A DNA stretch of 64,000 bases, from positions 124,001-188,000 of the forward strand of contig CBDFIL010000003.1 in the NCBI GenBank assembly GCA_965248075.1. Reading direction: 5' to 3'. Each line of letters begins with the position of its first letter. Positions within the stretch are counted from its first letter, which is position 1. Position numbers and translations under genes: made by a program. This document shows positions 10,045-18,608 of this stretch, piece after piece. This DNA comes from VXNE01 sp965248075 (GTDB lineage Bacteria > Pseudomonadota > Gammaproteobacteria > Pseudomonadales > Azotimanducaceae). The notes beneath the pieces were generated by a model. The model did no database searches and was not told the origin of the DNA. It was given only the letters and a program-made list of their open reading frames with translations.

Positions 10045-10932
10045 ATGCCGAGATTCGCGACCCCCTGTGGTGCGATGCAATTCGAACAGTACGGGGCCCG
10101 GGCCGACGCGCCCGTGCTTCTGATTCACGATGCCGGCCTGCAACTGGTGCAGTGGCCTCAGTCCCTGATCGACGGACTGGTCGCGGCCGGCTTCCGGGCG
10201 ATCGTCTTCGACAACCGTGACGCCGGTCTGTCGTTCGGCGTCGAAGCCTTCCAGGTCGATCTCGCCGGCATCGTCGCGGCGGGCGCAGGCGCGAGGGATA
10301 TCGAAGCTCCATACACCCTGTCCGACATGGCGGAAGACGCATGCCGGCTGCTCGATCACCTGGGCCAGGCGGGCGCGCACGTGATCGGCTTTTCCCTCGG
10401 CGGAATGATTGCCCAGCGCCTCGCGATCCACCATCCGGAACGCGTTTTCAGCTGGACGTCCATCAACGCCACATCGGGCGCCTTCCCGCTACCCGCACCG
10501 GGCGAGGATCTGCTGGCCGTATTCGCGGAACCGTCCCGGAACCAGACAGACATCATCGAACGGACGGTGGCATGCGCGCGCAGACTCGGCGGCGCGCACC
10601 ATGACTCCGCCGCCGTGGGACTGGGCCGGTTCGCAACAGTGGCGCACGCCAGGGCCTACCGCCCGGATGGCGCCGCACGGCAACTGCTGGCCGGCGCCGC
10701 GGACGGCGACCGAAGTGTGCTGCTCAGGCGATCCCGCATCCCGGCCCTCGTGATTCACGGCGAAGCGAATCCGCTGTTCCCGGTCGCCGAGGCGCGGCAC
10801 ACCGCCCTGGACGCGCCGGGTTCGCGCCTCGTGGTCGTTCCGGAGCTTGGGCACGACCTCCCCGAACCGCTGATTCCGGCCCTGGTGGATCACGTGGTCG
10901 CGCTGCTGCGCGCGGCCGACGCGCCACGCTGA
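10045..10932 (+). CDS. Alpha/beta-fold hydrolase
   Basis: 295 aa from ATG 10045; a TTG at 10021 would add eight residues. The fold is shown by PVLLIHDAGLQ (oxyanion-hole strand), FDNRDAGLS, the nucleophile elbow GFSLGGMIAQ (serine nucleophile), and the late PALVIHGEANPLFPV (Asp/Glu region) and ELGHDLPE (catalytic His). It resembles esterases and antibiotic-tailoring hydrolases with the FDNRDxGLS motif. The substrate cannot be told. It stands alone, divergent from the TRAP operon. Confidence 0.83.
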   Translation: MPRFATPCGAMQFEQYGARADAPVLLIHDAGLQLVQWPQSLIDGLVAAGFRAIVFDNRDAGLSFGVEAFQVDLAGIVAAGAGARDIEAPYTLSDMAEDACRLLDHLGQAGAHVIGFSLGGMIAQRLAIHHPERVFSWTSINATSGAFPLPAPGEDLLAVFAEPSRNQTDIIERTVACARRLGGAHHDSAAVGLGRFATVAHARAYRPDGAARQLLAGAADGDRSVLLRRSRIPALVIHGEANPLFPVAEARHTALDAPGSRLVVVPELGHDLPEPLIPALVDHVVALLRAADAPR

Positions 10933-10972
10933 GCGGGCGGCCCGCATGCGATCCCGGTGCGAACCGGGGCGC

Positions 10973-11314
10973 TCAGAACAACCAGGTCTCCACGTTCTCG
11001 ACAGGGGCCCGACGCTCGAGCTGGCGCCAACCCTTGATGCACCGCACGATCCACCAGACCGCCTCGGCCAACAGGACCAGCAGACCCACGACCACGGTCA
11101 CGAGGGCGACCCCCACTACCCCGTAGAGAAGTCCCAGCCAGAAGGTACGAATCTGGTAGCGATGGTGTGTGGCGAGCCAGTCCTCGCTCTCACCGCGCAC
11201 GATGTACGCCCAGATCACGCCCACGAGTATGGTCACGGGGAAGATCAGACCCACGAGGTACAGCGCGTAGATCGCCTTTCCGGGGACAGCGTTTTCGGCG
11301 CGGAACTCGGTCAT
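10973..11314 (-). CDS. Small membrane protein, DUF4870-like
   Basis: 113 aa from ATG 11314. Two long hydrophobic segments, IYALYLVGLIFPVTILVGVI and a stretch rich in GLLYGVVGVALVTVVVGLLV, flank HHRYQIRTFWLGLLYG. The tail IVRCIKGWRQLERRAPVENVETWLF is typical of a conserved proteobacterial inner-membrane family of unknown function. The length is normal for that family. It is monocistronic and convergent with the hydrolase gene. Confidence 0.75.
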   Translation of the reverse strand: MTEFRAENAVPGKAIYALYLVGLIFPVTILVGVIWAYIVRGESEDWLATHHRYQIRTFWLGLLYGVVGVALVTVVVGLLVLLAEAVWWIVRCIKGWRQLERRAPVENVETWLF

Positions 11315-11379
11315 GGCATGCCCCCTGTCAACCGGACGCCCACCGGCTTCTCCGGGCCGCGCGCCGCCGACACGGCACA

Positions 11380-12432
11380 CTAGCCATCGTCCAGCCCGCG
11401 GACGATGTCCATCGTGCGCCCCAGGGTCTCCAGCCGCGCCGCCAGATCGGACCCGGCCGGCTCAACCCGCAAGGTGTTCACTCCCGCGTCCCGGTACGCG
11501 GCGATCCGCGCACGCACCGTGTTTTCGTCGCCGAGCATGTTGGCTTCCACAATCATGCGGTCGGGTACCCGCGCAGACGCCTCCTCCCGGAGACCGGCGA
11601 CCCAGAGCCGCTGTACCTCGGACGCCGCTTCCATCCATCCGCCGCGCCGGTACGCGTCATTGTAGAAGTTGGTCCGCGGCGATCCCATGGCCCCGAGGGT
11701 GAATGCCATGCCCGGCTTCAGCGGCGCCACGAGCGCATCGAGGTCGTCACCGAACGCCACCGTCCCGCCGGCCTGGATATCGAGGTCGGCCAGCGTGCGG
11801 CCGGCGGACTTGGCACCCCGGCGCAGGTACTCGAGATGCGCGTCCGCGCCTTCCGGTGTGAAGGAGGTGCCGAGCCACCCGTCCGCCGCGGCGCCCGTGT
11901 ACTCGAGTGCCCGGGGCCCCAGGGTGGCGAGATAGATCGGGATGTTCGGATTGCCGGGTTGCGAGAGCCGCAAGGCCTTGCCTTCGCCGTCCGGCAACGG
12001 CAGCCGATGGTACCTGCCCTGATAGGCCAGCTTCTCGCCGGCAAACGCGAGGCGCACGATCTCCACGGTCTCCCGCATGCGCGACAGCGGCGCCCGGAAC
12101 GGGACCCCCTGCAACCCTTCCACGACCTGCGGACCACTGGCGCCCAGGCCCAGCCGAAAGCGGTCGCCCGAGATGGCGGCCATGGTCAAGGCGGTCATCG
12201 CGGTCATCGAGGGCGTCCGCGCGCTGATCTGCATGATGCCGGTGCCGAGCGCGATCTTCTCCGTGCGCGCCGCCAGGTACGCGAGCGGCGCCACGGCGTC
12301 CTGCCCCCAGGCCTCCGCCGACCAGGCCGCGTCCACTCCAAGCTTCTCCGCTTCCACAACGAACTCCACCTGGCGCTCGAAGTCCCGATGCCGACCCGAC
12401 GCGGCGCCACCGATGGCGATACTGACCTTCAT
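11380..12432 (-). CDS. LLM-class flavin-dependent oxidoreductase, probably F420-dependent
   Basis: 350 aa from ATG 12432 (MKVSIAIGGAASG). The luciferase-like monooxygenase TIM barrel is seen in AEKLGVDAAWSAEAWGQDA, IALGTGIMQISARTPSMTAM, RFRLGLGASGPQVVEG, and NIPIYLATLGPRALE with GTSFTPE. This subfamily contains F420-using enzymes, and an F420 biosynthesis cluster sits about 18 kb away, so F420 rather than FMN use is inferred. Its start codon overlaps the start of the divergent antitoxin-like gene (bases CATG at 12430-12433), so the two share promoter space. Confidence 0.85.
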   Translation of the reverse strand: MKVSIAIGGAASGRHRDFERQVEFVVEAEKLGVDAAWSAEAWGQDAVAPLAYLAARTEKIALGTGIMQISARTPSMTAMTALTMAAISGDRFRLGLGASGPQVVEGLQGVPFRAPLSRMRETVEIVRLAFAGEKLAYQGRYHRLPLPDGEGKALRLSQPGNPNIPIYLATLGPRALEYTGAAADGWLGTSFTPEGADAHLEYLRRGAKSAGRTLADLDIQAGGTVAFGDDLDALVAPLKPGMAFTLGAMGSPRTNFYNDAYRRGGWMEAASEVQRLWVAGLREEASARVPDRMIVEANMLGDENTVRARIAAYRDAGVNTLRVEPAGSDLAARLETLGRTMDIVRGLDDG

Positions 12433-12622
12433 GACCTCTCCGGAAGGGGAAAGAACCGAGTATACGACGCCGGAGTCGGACCTCGGACCGGCCTTGCAGG
12501 AAGCGCTGCTCGACCGCCTTGAAGAGCTTGAGGACATCGAAGACCTGCAGCAGATACGCCGCGAGCCCACCCGTCCGCTGGCCGAACTGCTCGCTGAACT
12601 CAAGCTGAATGGCACGCCATAG
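12431..12622 (+). CDS. Antitoxin-like protein upstream of a broken RelE toxin
   Basis: 63 aa. The C-terminal part (LLDRLEELEDIEDLQQIR followed by PLAELLAEL) matches the toxin-wrapping region of RelB/Phd-type antitoxins. The usual N-terminal DNA-binding portion is missing, so the gene may be truncated at its 5' end. It overlaps the RelE-like gene by 14 bases. The ATG at 12431 overlaps the start codon of the divergent LLM gene, leaving no room for a longer natural N terminus. Confidence 0.5.
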   Translation: MTSPEGERTEYTTPESDLGPALQEALLDRLEELEDIEDLQQIRREPTRPLAELLAELKLNGTP

Positions 12623-12871
12623 GGTCGAGATCTCCCGCTCGGCCGAGCAGCAACTGCGCAGGCTTCCCGCGGCCCATCAGGAACGCGTCGTCTCGGCCAT
12701 GCTTGCGTTGGTCGAAAACCCTCTTCCGAGAGGCGCACGCAAGCTGGCAGGATACACAAACGTCTTCCGCACGCGTGTCGGTCGGTATCGCATCCTGTAC
12801 GGCGTATTCGAGGCGACGCTCACGCGGTGCTCGCTCTCAAAATCGGACACCGTAGAGACGTGTACAGGTAG
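12609..12871 (+). pseudogene. RelE/ParE-family toxin with a frameshift near its 3' end
   Basis: The first 70 or so residues (HRVEISRSAEQQLRRLPAAHQERV, then GYTNVFRTRVGRYRILYGVFE) are a normal RelE/ParE toxin. Near 12820-12827 the frame is lost. The expected ending, VLALKIGHRRDVYR followed by TAG at 12869-12871, is read in the next frame from GTG 12827. Adding one base or removing two restores the protein. Without correction, translation continues to 12938 with unrelated sequence. The toxin is probably inactive, unless this is a sequencing error. The upstream antitoxin-like gene also looks truncated. Confidence 0.72.
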
Positions 12872-12934
12872 CCGCGCCGATCAGTCGCGAGAGACGTCGG
12901 AACACGTCCGCGCCCCACCGTGTGAGGACGAACC

Positions 12935-13108
12935 ATGAGTGCGAGGCAATTTGCTACGCTTTGGGGGGAGAACGGAGACCTTGTGAACGTCATCGCGCTC
13001 ATCGACCAGATAGCCGAGAAACTCGAACTGGCCACTGCGGGCGGCAATGGGCCCGTGCCAGGATGGCCGTCCAGGCCGACCCCCGGCCACCTTGGGAGGT
13101 ATCCCTGA
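12935..13108 (+). CDS. Small hypothetical ORF upstream of the methyltransferase
   Basis: 57 codons, ATG 12935 to TGA 13108, ending five bases before the methyltransferase start. The middle (NVIALIDQIAEKLELA) could be an amphipathic helix; the end is Pro/Gly-rich. No family is recognised. Its position suggests a possible coupled leader or a gene remnant, but it could be a chance reading frame in GC-rich DNA. Confidence 0.25.
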   Translation: MSARQFATLWGENGDLVNVIALIDQIAEKLELATAGGNGPVPGWPSRPTPGHLGRYP

Positions 13109-13113
13109 AGACC

Positions 13114-14346
13114 ATGTTCCTGAAACTGCTGGATCGCTACATCACCCAGGGTACGTTGACCGTGGTCGAGCCGGACGGGCACCGGCACACCTTCGGCCAG
13201 GGAGAACCCCACGCGACGTGGGTCCTCCGAAACGGCCGCGCCAAGCGCCGGATCCTTCTCAACGCCGCCGCGAACGTCGGCGAAACGTACATGGACGGCG
13301 ACTGGGACGTGGAGGACGGCGATCTCGCCGACCTGCTCACCATACTGCGGGTCAACATGGAGGAGCACGCGCCCGGGCGGTCCGCCGCTGCGCTCGCGGG
13401 CGCCTTCGCGACCCTCCTCACGACCTGGAACAACGTGCGCGCCAGCCTCTCCAACGTGAGCCATCACTACGACCTCGACGAGGCGCTGTTCCGTGCCTTC
13501 CTCGACACCGACATGCACTACTCGTGCGCGTATTTTCGGGAACCGGACGTTTCGCTGGAAGCGGCGCAGGCCGCCAAATGCGACCACATCCGGTGCAAGC
13601 TGAACGTCGAGCCCGGCCAGCGCGTGCTGGACATCGGTTGCGGATGGGGGAGCCTCGCCATGCATCTCGTCGAGCACGCGCAGGTAGACGTCGTGGGACT
13701 GACGCTGTCCAGCGAACAGCTTCGCGTCGCCCGCGCGGAAGCGGACCGCCGCGGACTGTCCGGGCGCGTCGAATTCCGCCTCGAGGACTACCGGCAGCAC
13801 GAAGGCGAGTACGACGGCGTCGTTTCGGTCGGGATGTTCGAGCACGTCGGGCGACGCAACTTCCAGCGTTACTTCGACAAGGTCCTCGAGTTCCTGGCGC
13901 CCGACGGGACCGCACTGGTGCACACGATCGGCCAGTCCATGCCGCCGGGCCCGACCAATCCCTGGATCCGGCGCCACATCTTCCCCGGGGGATACATTCC
14001 TGCCGCATCCGAGGTGTTGCGGGCGGTAGAGGCGTCGGGACTGGTGACGGCGGACCTCGAAGTGTGGCGCCGCCACTACGCCCGCACGCTACGGGAGTGG
14101 AACCGCCGCTTCCAGACAACCCGGGAACGCTTCGTCGAAGCCCAGGGGGAACGCTTCTGCCGGAGGTGGGAGTTCTACCTGCTGGCGTGCGCGACGGCCT
14201 TCGAAGTGGCGGACCTGGTGGTCTTTCAACTGCAGCTCGCGCGCAACAACGACACGGTGCCGCTGACTCGCGACTACCTCTACCGCGAACCGATGCAAGC
14301 ACATCCCACGGAGGCGGGAAGACGCCTCACGGCCCGGGGAGCCTGA
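13114..14346 (+). CDS. Cyclopropane-fatty-acyl-phospholipid synthase family methyltransferase
   Basis: 410 aa from ATG 13114 (MFLKLLDRYI); an ATG at 13063 in frame is possible. The enzyme transfers a methylene from SAM to unsaturated acyl chains of phospholipids, on the membrane surface. The SAM site is VLDIGCGWGSLAMHL near residue 170. Other family marks are YSCAYF, the GVVSVGMFEHVG loop, and PWIRRHIFPGGYIP. The N-terminal domain (GQGEPHATWVLRN, MDGDWDVEDGDLADLL) is typical of the Cfa group. Related tailoring methyltransferases share this fold, so the exact lipid product is not certain. Confidence 0.85.
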   Translation: MFLKLLDRYITQGTLTVVEPDGHRHTFGQGEPHATWVLRNGRAKRRILLNAAANVGETYMDGDWDVEDGDLADLLTILRVNMEEHAPGRSAAALAGAFATLLTTWNNVRASLSNVSHHYDLDEALFRAFLDTDMHYSCAYFREPDVSLEAAQAAKCDHIRCKLNVEPGQRVLDIGCGWGSLAMHLVEHAQVDVVGLTLSSEQLRVARAEADRRGLSGRVEFRLEDYRQHEGEYDGVVSVGMFEHVGRRNFQRYFDKVLEFLAPDGTALVHTIGQSMPPGPTNPWIRRHIFPGGYIPAASEVLRAVEASGLVTADLEVWRRHYARTLREWNRRFQTTRERFVEAQGERFCRRWEFYLLACATAFEVADLVVFQLQLARNNDTVPLTRDYLYREPMQAHPTEAGRRLTARGA

Positions 14347-14377
14347 CGCTGCGACCAAATCGCCAGGTCTCGCGCGG

Positions 14378-15559
14378 TCAGACCACCCGCCGTTCGCGCA
14401 AACCGTCGATCGCGTCGTCCTCGTAGCCGAGTTCCCGCATGACCTCGCGGGTATGTTCGCCGAGCGTCGGCGCCCGACGCCGGATCGGAGTCTCTATCCT
14501 GGAGAAGTCCACCGGTGTACGGCCTACCGGGGCAGGAGTCGACAGACCCGGATAGTCCGTCGGCGTGAAGAACGCCTGGTCGACGACCTGCTCGTTGACG
14601 AGCGCTTCGGCGGGGGACAGCACCTCGCCGCAGGGGATGCGGGCGGACTCGAGCTCGGCCACGACTTCCCGCGTCGTGCGCCCGCGGGTCCATGCGGACA
14701 TGCGCTCGCTGATCTCCGCCGCCTGCTCCCCGCGCGTCTCGTCCGTGGCGTAGCGCGGATCGGTCAGCCATCGGTCCTCCCCCATGAGCCGTGCCCACCG
14801 CTCGAACAGGGGATTGCCCACCACGGAGACGAGCACGCATCCGTCGCGGGTCGGGAACACGTCCGAAGGGGCCGCCGTCTGCCCGCGATTCCCGCTCGCC
14901 ACCCGGTTCTTGCCGAGAACCGCTTGCTCGATCAACGTGCCGTTGGCCACCGTGAGCGCCGATGCGAGCAGGCAACCCTCGACGTGCTGTCCCTCGCCGG
15001 TCTGCATGCGGTGCATCAGGGCCGCAAGCGTGGCGAACGCGTTCAGCGTGCCCGTCGTGTAGTCGACGTACGGGTAATAGTTCTTCATCGGCTCGTCGGG
15101 ATAGCCGGTCATGTGCATGTTGCCGGACATGGCCTGGGCGACGCCGTCGAAGCCGACCCGGTTGGCGTAGGGGCCCGCGGAGCCGTACGCGGTGCTGGTC
15201 GTGAGGACGATGTCGGGCTTGACAGCGGTCAGGGCCGCGTAGTCGAGACCCATCGAGACCACGGTGTCCGGTGGCAGGTTGGCGATCACGACGTCCGCGG
15301 TCGCAACCAGCCGGCGCAGGACTTCCTGGCCCCCGGGCCTGCGCGGATTCAGCGTGAACCCGCGCTTGTTGCGGTTCAGGGCCAGGAACAGCGAGCCCTG
15401 TTGGTCCTCCGTGACGGGGGCCGTGTAGCGATCCTCGCTGCCGTCGACCTTCTCAACGCGAATGACATCGGCGCCGAGGTCCGCGAGCAGCATCCCGCAG
15501 AACGGTCCCGCGATATAGCGTCCGAAATCCAGTACCCGGATTCCCTCCAAGATCGACAT
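14378..15559 (-). CDS. CaiB/BaiF-family CoA transferase (class III)
   Basis: 393 aa from ATG 15559 (MSILEGIRVLDFGRYIAGP). Class III CoA transferases move CoA between carboxylic acids through an aspartyl thioester. The catalytic Asp is probably Asp166 in YVDYTTG. Other marks are LLADLGADVIRVE, DVVIANLPP, TAYGSAGPYANRVGFDGVAQAMSG and a C-terminal PTLGEHTREVMRELGY. It is divergent from an enoyl-CoA hydratase gene with about 120 bases between starts, which suggests a shared acyl-CoA pathway. The substrate is unknown. Confidence 0.9.
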   Translation of the reverse strand: MSILEGIRVLDFGRYIAGPFCGMLLADLGADVIRVEKVDGSEDRYTAPVTEDQQGSLFLALNRNKRGFTLNPRRPGGQEVLRRLVATADVVIANLPPDTVVSMGLDYAALTAVKPDIVLTTSTAYGSAGPYANRVGFDGVAQAMSGNMHMTGYPDEPMKNYYPYVDYTTGTLNAFATLAALMHRMQTGEGQHVEGCLLASALTVANGTLIEQAVLGKNRVASGNRGQTAAPSDVFPTRDGCVLVSVVGNPLFERWARLMGEDRWLTDPRYATDETRGEQAAEISERMSAWTRGRTTREVVAELESARIPCGEVLSPAEALVNEQVVDQAFFTPTDYPGLSTPAPVGRTPVDFSRIETPIRRRAPTLGEHTREVMRELGYEDDAIDGLRERRVV

Positions 15560-15679
15560 CCTGCCTCTCCCTGTCAGCGAGCGCGCAGATGTTATGCCGC
15601 CGCGGCACCACCGCGCCATGTCGCCACCGCGCGGGCTGCGAGTATGCTTGCGCGCTTCGACGACACGCAAGAGAGACCC

Positions 15680-16564
15680 ATGACCGACTACAACACGCTC
15701 CTCCTCGAACGGCTCGGCACCGACGATCGGCTGGCGCGCATCACGCTCAACCGGCCCGAGAAGATGAACGCACTCACCGGCGAACTCTTCGCCGAGCTCA
15801 ACGAGTGCCTGCACGACCTCGAGGCCGACCAGTCCTGTCGCGTGATCATCCTGCGCGGCGCGGGACGCTGCTTCAGCGCCGGCTACGACCTGACCCCGGG
15901 CCGCGAGCGCCGTCCGGGCGAGCGCCGCTACCAGACCGTGGATGGCCAGCGCCGCGTACTGATGATGAACATGCGCACCTCCATGCAGCAGATCACGGAC
16001 GTGCAGATGTACCTGTGGAACATGGCCAAGATCACGATCGCCCAGTTGCACGGGTACGCCCTGGCCGGCGGGTGCGAGCTCGCGATGATGGCGGACCTCG
16101 TGGTCGCCGCCGACGACACCCAGATCGGGCACCCCGGCCTGCGCGGGCTCGGTACCGCGCGCAACGGCAATATCTGGCCGCTCGTGATGAGCATGCGCAA
16201 GGCCAAGGAGTACTACTACACCGGCGACAACATGACCGGCGCCGAGGCCGCCGATGTCGAGATGATCAACTACGCGTGGCCGAAGGAAGACCTCGAGGCC
16301 AACACCATCGCCTTCGCGGAGCGGATCGCCAACGGGTCCGCGGACCACCTCGCAGTGCTGAAGCTCACCATGAACCGGTTCTACGAAAACATGGGCATCT
16401 ATTCTTCGGTCCGCAGCGCTACCGAGCAGGATGCCCTGGCGCAGATGACGGAGTGGACCTACAGCTTCGGCGAAGCCGTGCGCGAAGGCGGCATCGGCCA
16501 CGCGTTCCAGACGCGCGACGCCCCCTATCGCGGCAACGAGGGGTTCCGGGGCAAGAGCGACTGA
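15680..16564 (+). CDS. Enoyl-CoA hydratase/isomerase (crotonase) family protein
   Basis: 294 aa. Crotonase signatures are ITLNRPEKMNALTGELF at the N terminus, VIILRGAGRCFSAGYDLTPG (oxyanion-hole strand), and ITIAQLHGYALAGGCELAMMADLVVAAD. The GLRGLGTARN stretch replaces the usual catalytic Glu loop, so the catalysed reaction cannot be fixed as hydration. The ATG at 15680 follows GAGAGA. It is divergent from a CaiB-type CoA transferase; together they may activate and process an acid as its CoA ester (inference). Confidence 0.85.
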   Translation: MTDYNTLLLERLGTDDRLARITLNRPEKMNALTGELFAELNECLHDLEADQSCRVIILRGAGRCFSAGYDLTPGRERRPGERRYQTVDGQRRVLMMNMRTSMQQITDVQMYLWNMAKITIAQLHGYALAGGCELAMMADLVVAADDTQIGHPGLRGLGTARNGNIWPLVMSMRKAKEYYYTGDNMTGAEAADVEMINYAWPKEDLEANTIAFAERIANGSADHLAVLKLTMNRFYENMGIYSSVRSATEQDALAQMTEWTYSFGEAVREGGIGHAFQTRDAPYRGNEGFRGKSD

Positions 16565-16616
16565 GTCGCTGCGCGCGCGGCGCGAGCGTCCATGCCCGAC
16601 GCGCGGGATCGACGGC

Positions 16617-17546
16617 TCAGGTCACCAGCGAGCGGGCGTGGCGGAGCGCACCGGCCAGCCCCGCCCCGGCATCCACGATCACCGCCGTTCCGATGTCCCG
16701 CACGTAGTCGGTCATCCTGCCGCGTTCCTCGAAGCGGCGGCGGAAGCCGCTTGCCGCGAGGAAATCCGCGATGCGCGGCGGAATGCCGCCGCCGATGTAG
16801 ACACCGCCCCGGGCACAGCTCGTGACGCACAGGGCACCGGCGACGTTGCCGAGGATCGCGCAGTAGATCTCGAGCGTCTGGTGGCACACCGGGTCCGTGA
16901 GCGCGAGCCCCCGCTCCGTGACATCGGCGGGCGAAAGCTCCTCCGGCGCGGCGCCCCAGACCCCGGAAACCGCCCGGTAGAGGTTCTGGATGCCCGCGCC
17001 CGCGAGCACGCCTTCCCAGGAGACGTAGCGCATCTGTGCTGCGAGCAACCCCAGGATCTCCTGTTCCAGAGGGTCCGCCGGGGCGAACGGTGCGTGCCCG
17101 CCTTCCGACGGCAGCACACGCAGGTCCTCCGTCACGACCGTCATGCCGAGGCCCGTCCCCGCCGCAATCACGGCTCGGGTTCCGGCGCCGACGTCGGGCC
17201 CACCGAGCGAGCGCAGGCGCGTCGCATCCAGGTGAGGCACCTCGGTGCCCAGCGCGACGAGATCGTTCACGACGGCGACATGCTCGATGCCGAGGGTCGC
17301 GGCGATCCGACGTTCATCGAACAGCAGGGCGCCGTTGGTCAGCCGGGCCTGCCCCGCCGTCACCGGTCCGCCCACGGCGATGCACAGCGCGTCCGTCGCC
17401 TGCTCACCGAGTCCCGCGGCCAGGAGGCTTGTCGCGTTGGCGTAGTCGGTCGTCGCGCACACGAAATCGGAAATCGCACCGTCCGCGTCCACGATGCGAA
17501 AGCGCGACTGCGTCCCGCCGATGTCCGCGGCAGCGACGCGCTTCAC
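16617..17546 (-). CDS. glk: Glucokinase (ROK-unrelated, Glk family)
   Basis: 309 aa from GTG 17546, close to the 321 aa of E. coli Glk. It phosphorylates glucose with ATP. The phosphate-1 loop DIGGTQSRFRIVDADG is at residues 7-22, followed by AVGGPVTAGQARLTN, VVNDLVALGTEVP (catalytic Asp), AAGTGLGM (adenosine region), PSEGGHAPFAP and GGVYIGGGIPPRI. The GTG start overlaps the stop of the upstream reductase by 4 bases (GTGA), so the two are coupled. Confidence 0.9.
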   Translation of the reverse strand: MKRVAAADIGGTQSRFRIVDADGAISDFVCATTDYANATSLLAAGLGEQATDALCIAVGGPVTAGQARLTNGALLFDERRIAATLGIEHVAVVNDLVALGTEVPHLDATRLRSLGGPDVGAGTRAVIAAGTGLGMTVVTEDLRVLPSEGGHAPFAPADPLEQEILGLLAAQMRYVSWEGVLAGAGIQNLYRAVSGVWGAAPEELSPADVTERGLALTDPVCHQTLEIYCAILGNVAGALCVTSCARGGVYIGGGIPPRIADFLAASGFRRRFEERGRMTDYVRDIGTAVIVDAGAGLAGALRHARSLVT

Positions 17547-18595
17547 GCCGGCAGGATCCGCATTGCCTGCAGCCTCCGCAACTGGTTCTCGAACATGGTC
17601 TCGGTATCCACGCAGTCCTGGAAGCCGGCCTGGCGGATCTTGACGGTGGAGAGCAGCGTGTCCTGACTCCCTCGCAGCCCGAGTACCGCGTCGGCGAACT
17701 GCCAGGAGGATCCGATCAACGTGTCCAGGCCGTAGCCGCACAGTCCGTATCGCACCGTCATGTGCTGCCACAGGCTGGCGTGGGCAGGCATGGTCTCGAC
17801 CAGGGACAGCGGTCGATCCTCGCCCACTTCCATCCGGAACACCCGCGCGATCGTCGGCCAGACCGAACGCCAGACCAGTTCGTCCCCATTGGTGACGTTG
17901 TACGTCTCCCCGCGGGCCTCGAGCGCCTGCGCCGCCCAGCGGATGGCCCGTCCGAGCAGCGCCGCGTCGGTCGCCTGGGTAATGAACGGCGCGCCTCCCG
18001 GAAAGAACAGCGGCTCCCCGAGCTCCCGCCGGATCGCGGCGTATGCCCCGACTGCCAGCGTCATGTTCATCGGGCTGCCGACGGCCACGCCGCAGACGAT
18101 CTGGGGCCGCATGATCGTGAACGCCCAGCCCGAGCGGGCCGCGCGTTCGCGCACGAGGTCCTCCTGGACCCAGTAGAAGTTCGGGCCCGGATGCCGCGGA
18201 TGGTGCTCCTTGCCGGGGTTCTGCATCGGACGCAGGTGCGCGCCGTAGGCCTTGGTCCCCTGCAGGAGCGTCAGGTGCTCCGTCGGCTCGACGAAGTCGA
18301 GGACGTTGGTCAGCATCGCGAGATTCGTCTCGATCTGCCGCCCATCCTGCCAGCCGGCGATCAGGTCCGGCCGTTCGTGCAGTGCCGTGTAGACGATATG
18401 CGTGATCCCGTCCAGCTCCGGGAACGCCGCCCGGCAGGCCGCGCGATCGGTCAGGTCGACGGACAGGAATCGAGCCCGGGTCGGGAAGTCGGGCGCCCGC
18501 CGGGAGACGCCGATCAGCTCGCAGTCGGCAGCGTCAATCGCATCCAGCACGCCTCGCCCCACCAGACCCAACGCGCCGACCACGAGCATCTTCAC
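17543..18595 (-). CDS. PRISE-type NAD(P)-dependent reductase (progesterone 5-beta-reductase-like SDR)
   Basis: 350 aa. The N-terminal dinucleotide motif VVGALGLVGRGVL starts at residue 5. TNVLDFV, TKAYGAHL, NFYWVQEDL (the active-site Tyr motif), and IMRPQIVCGVAVGSPMN are the characteristic stretches of PRISE enone reductases, an atypical SDR group. The start is GTG 18595 with GGAGG five bases upstream; ATG 18589 is the alternative. It overlaps glucokinase by 4 bases. The natural substrate of bacterial members is generally unclear; reduction of an activated C=C bond is the family reaction. Confidence 0.8.
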   Translation of the reverse strand: MKMLVVGALGLVGRGVLDAIDAADCELIGVSRRAPDFPTRARFLSVDLTDRAACRAAFPELDGITHIVYTALHERPDLIAGWQDGRQIETNLAMLTNVLDFVEPTEHLTLLQGTKAYGAHLRPMQNPGKEHHPRHPGPNFYWVQEDLVRERAARSGWAFTIMRPQIVCGVAVGSPMNMTLAVGAYAAIRRELGEPLFFPGGAPFITQATDAALLGRAIRWAAQALEARGETYNVTNGDELVWRSVWPTIARVFRMEVGEDRPLSLVETMPAHASLWQHMTVRYGLCGYGLDTLIGSSWQFADAVLGLRGSQDTLLSTVKIRQAGFQDCVDTETMFENQLRRLQAMRILPA

Positions 18596-18608
18596 GGCGA
18601 CCTCCGGG

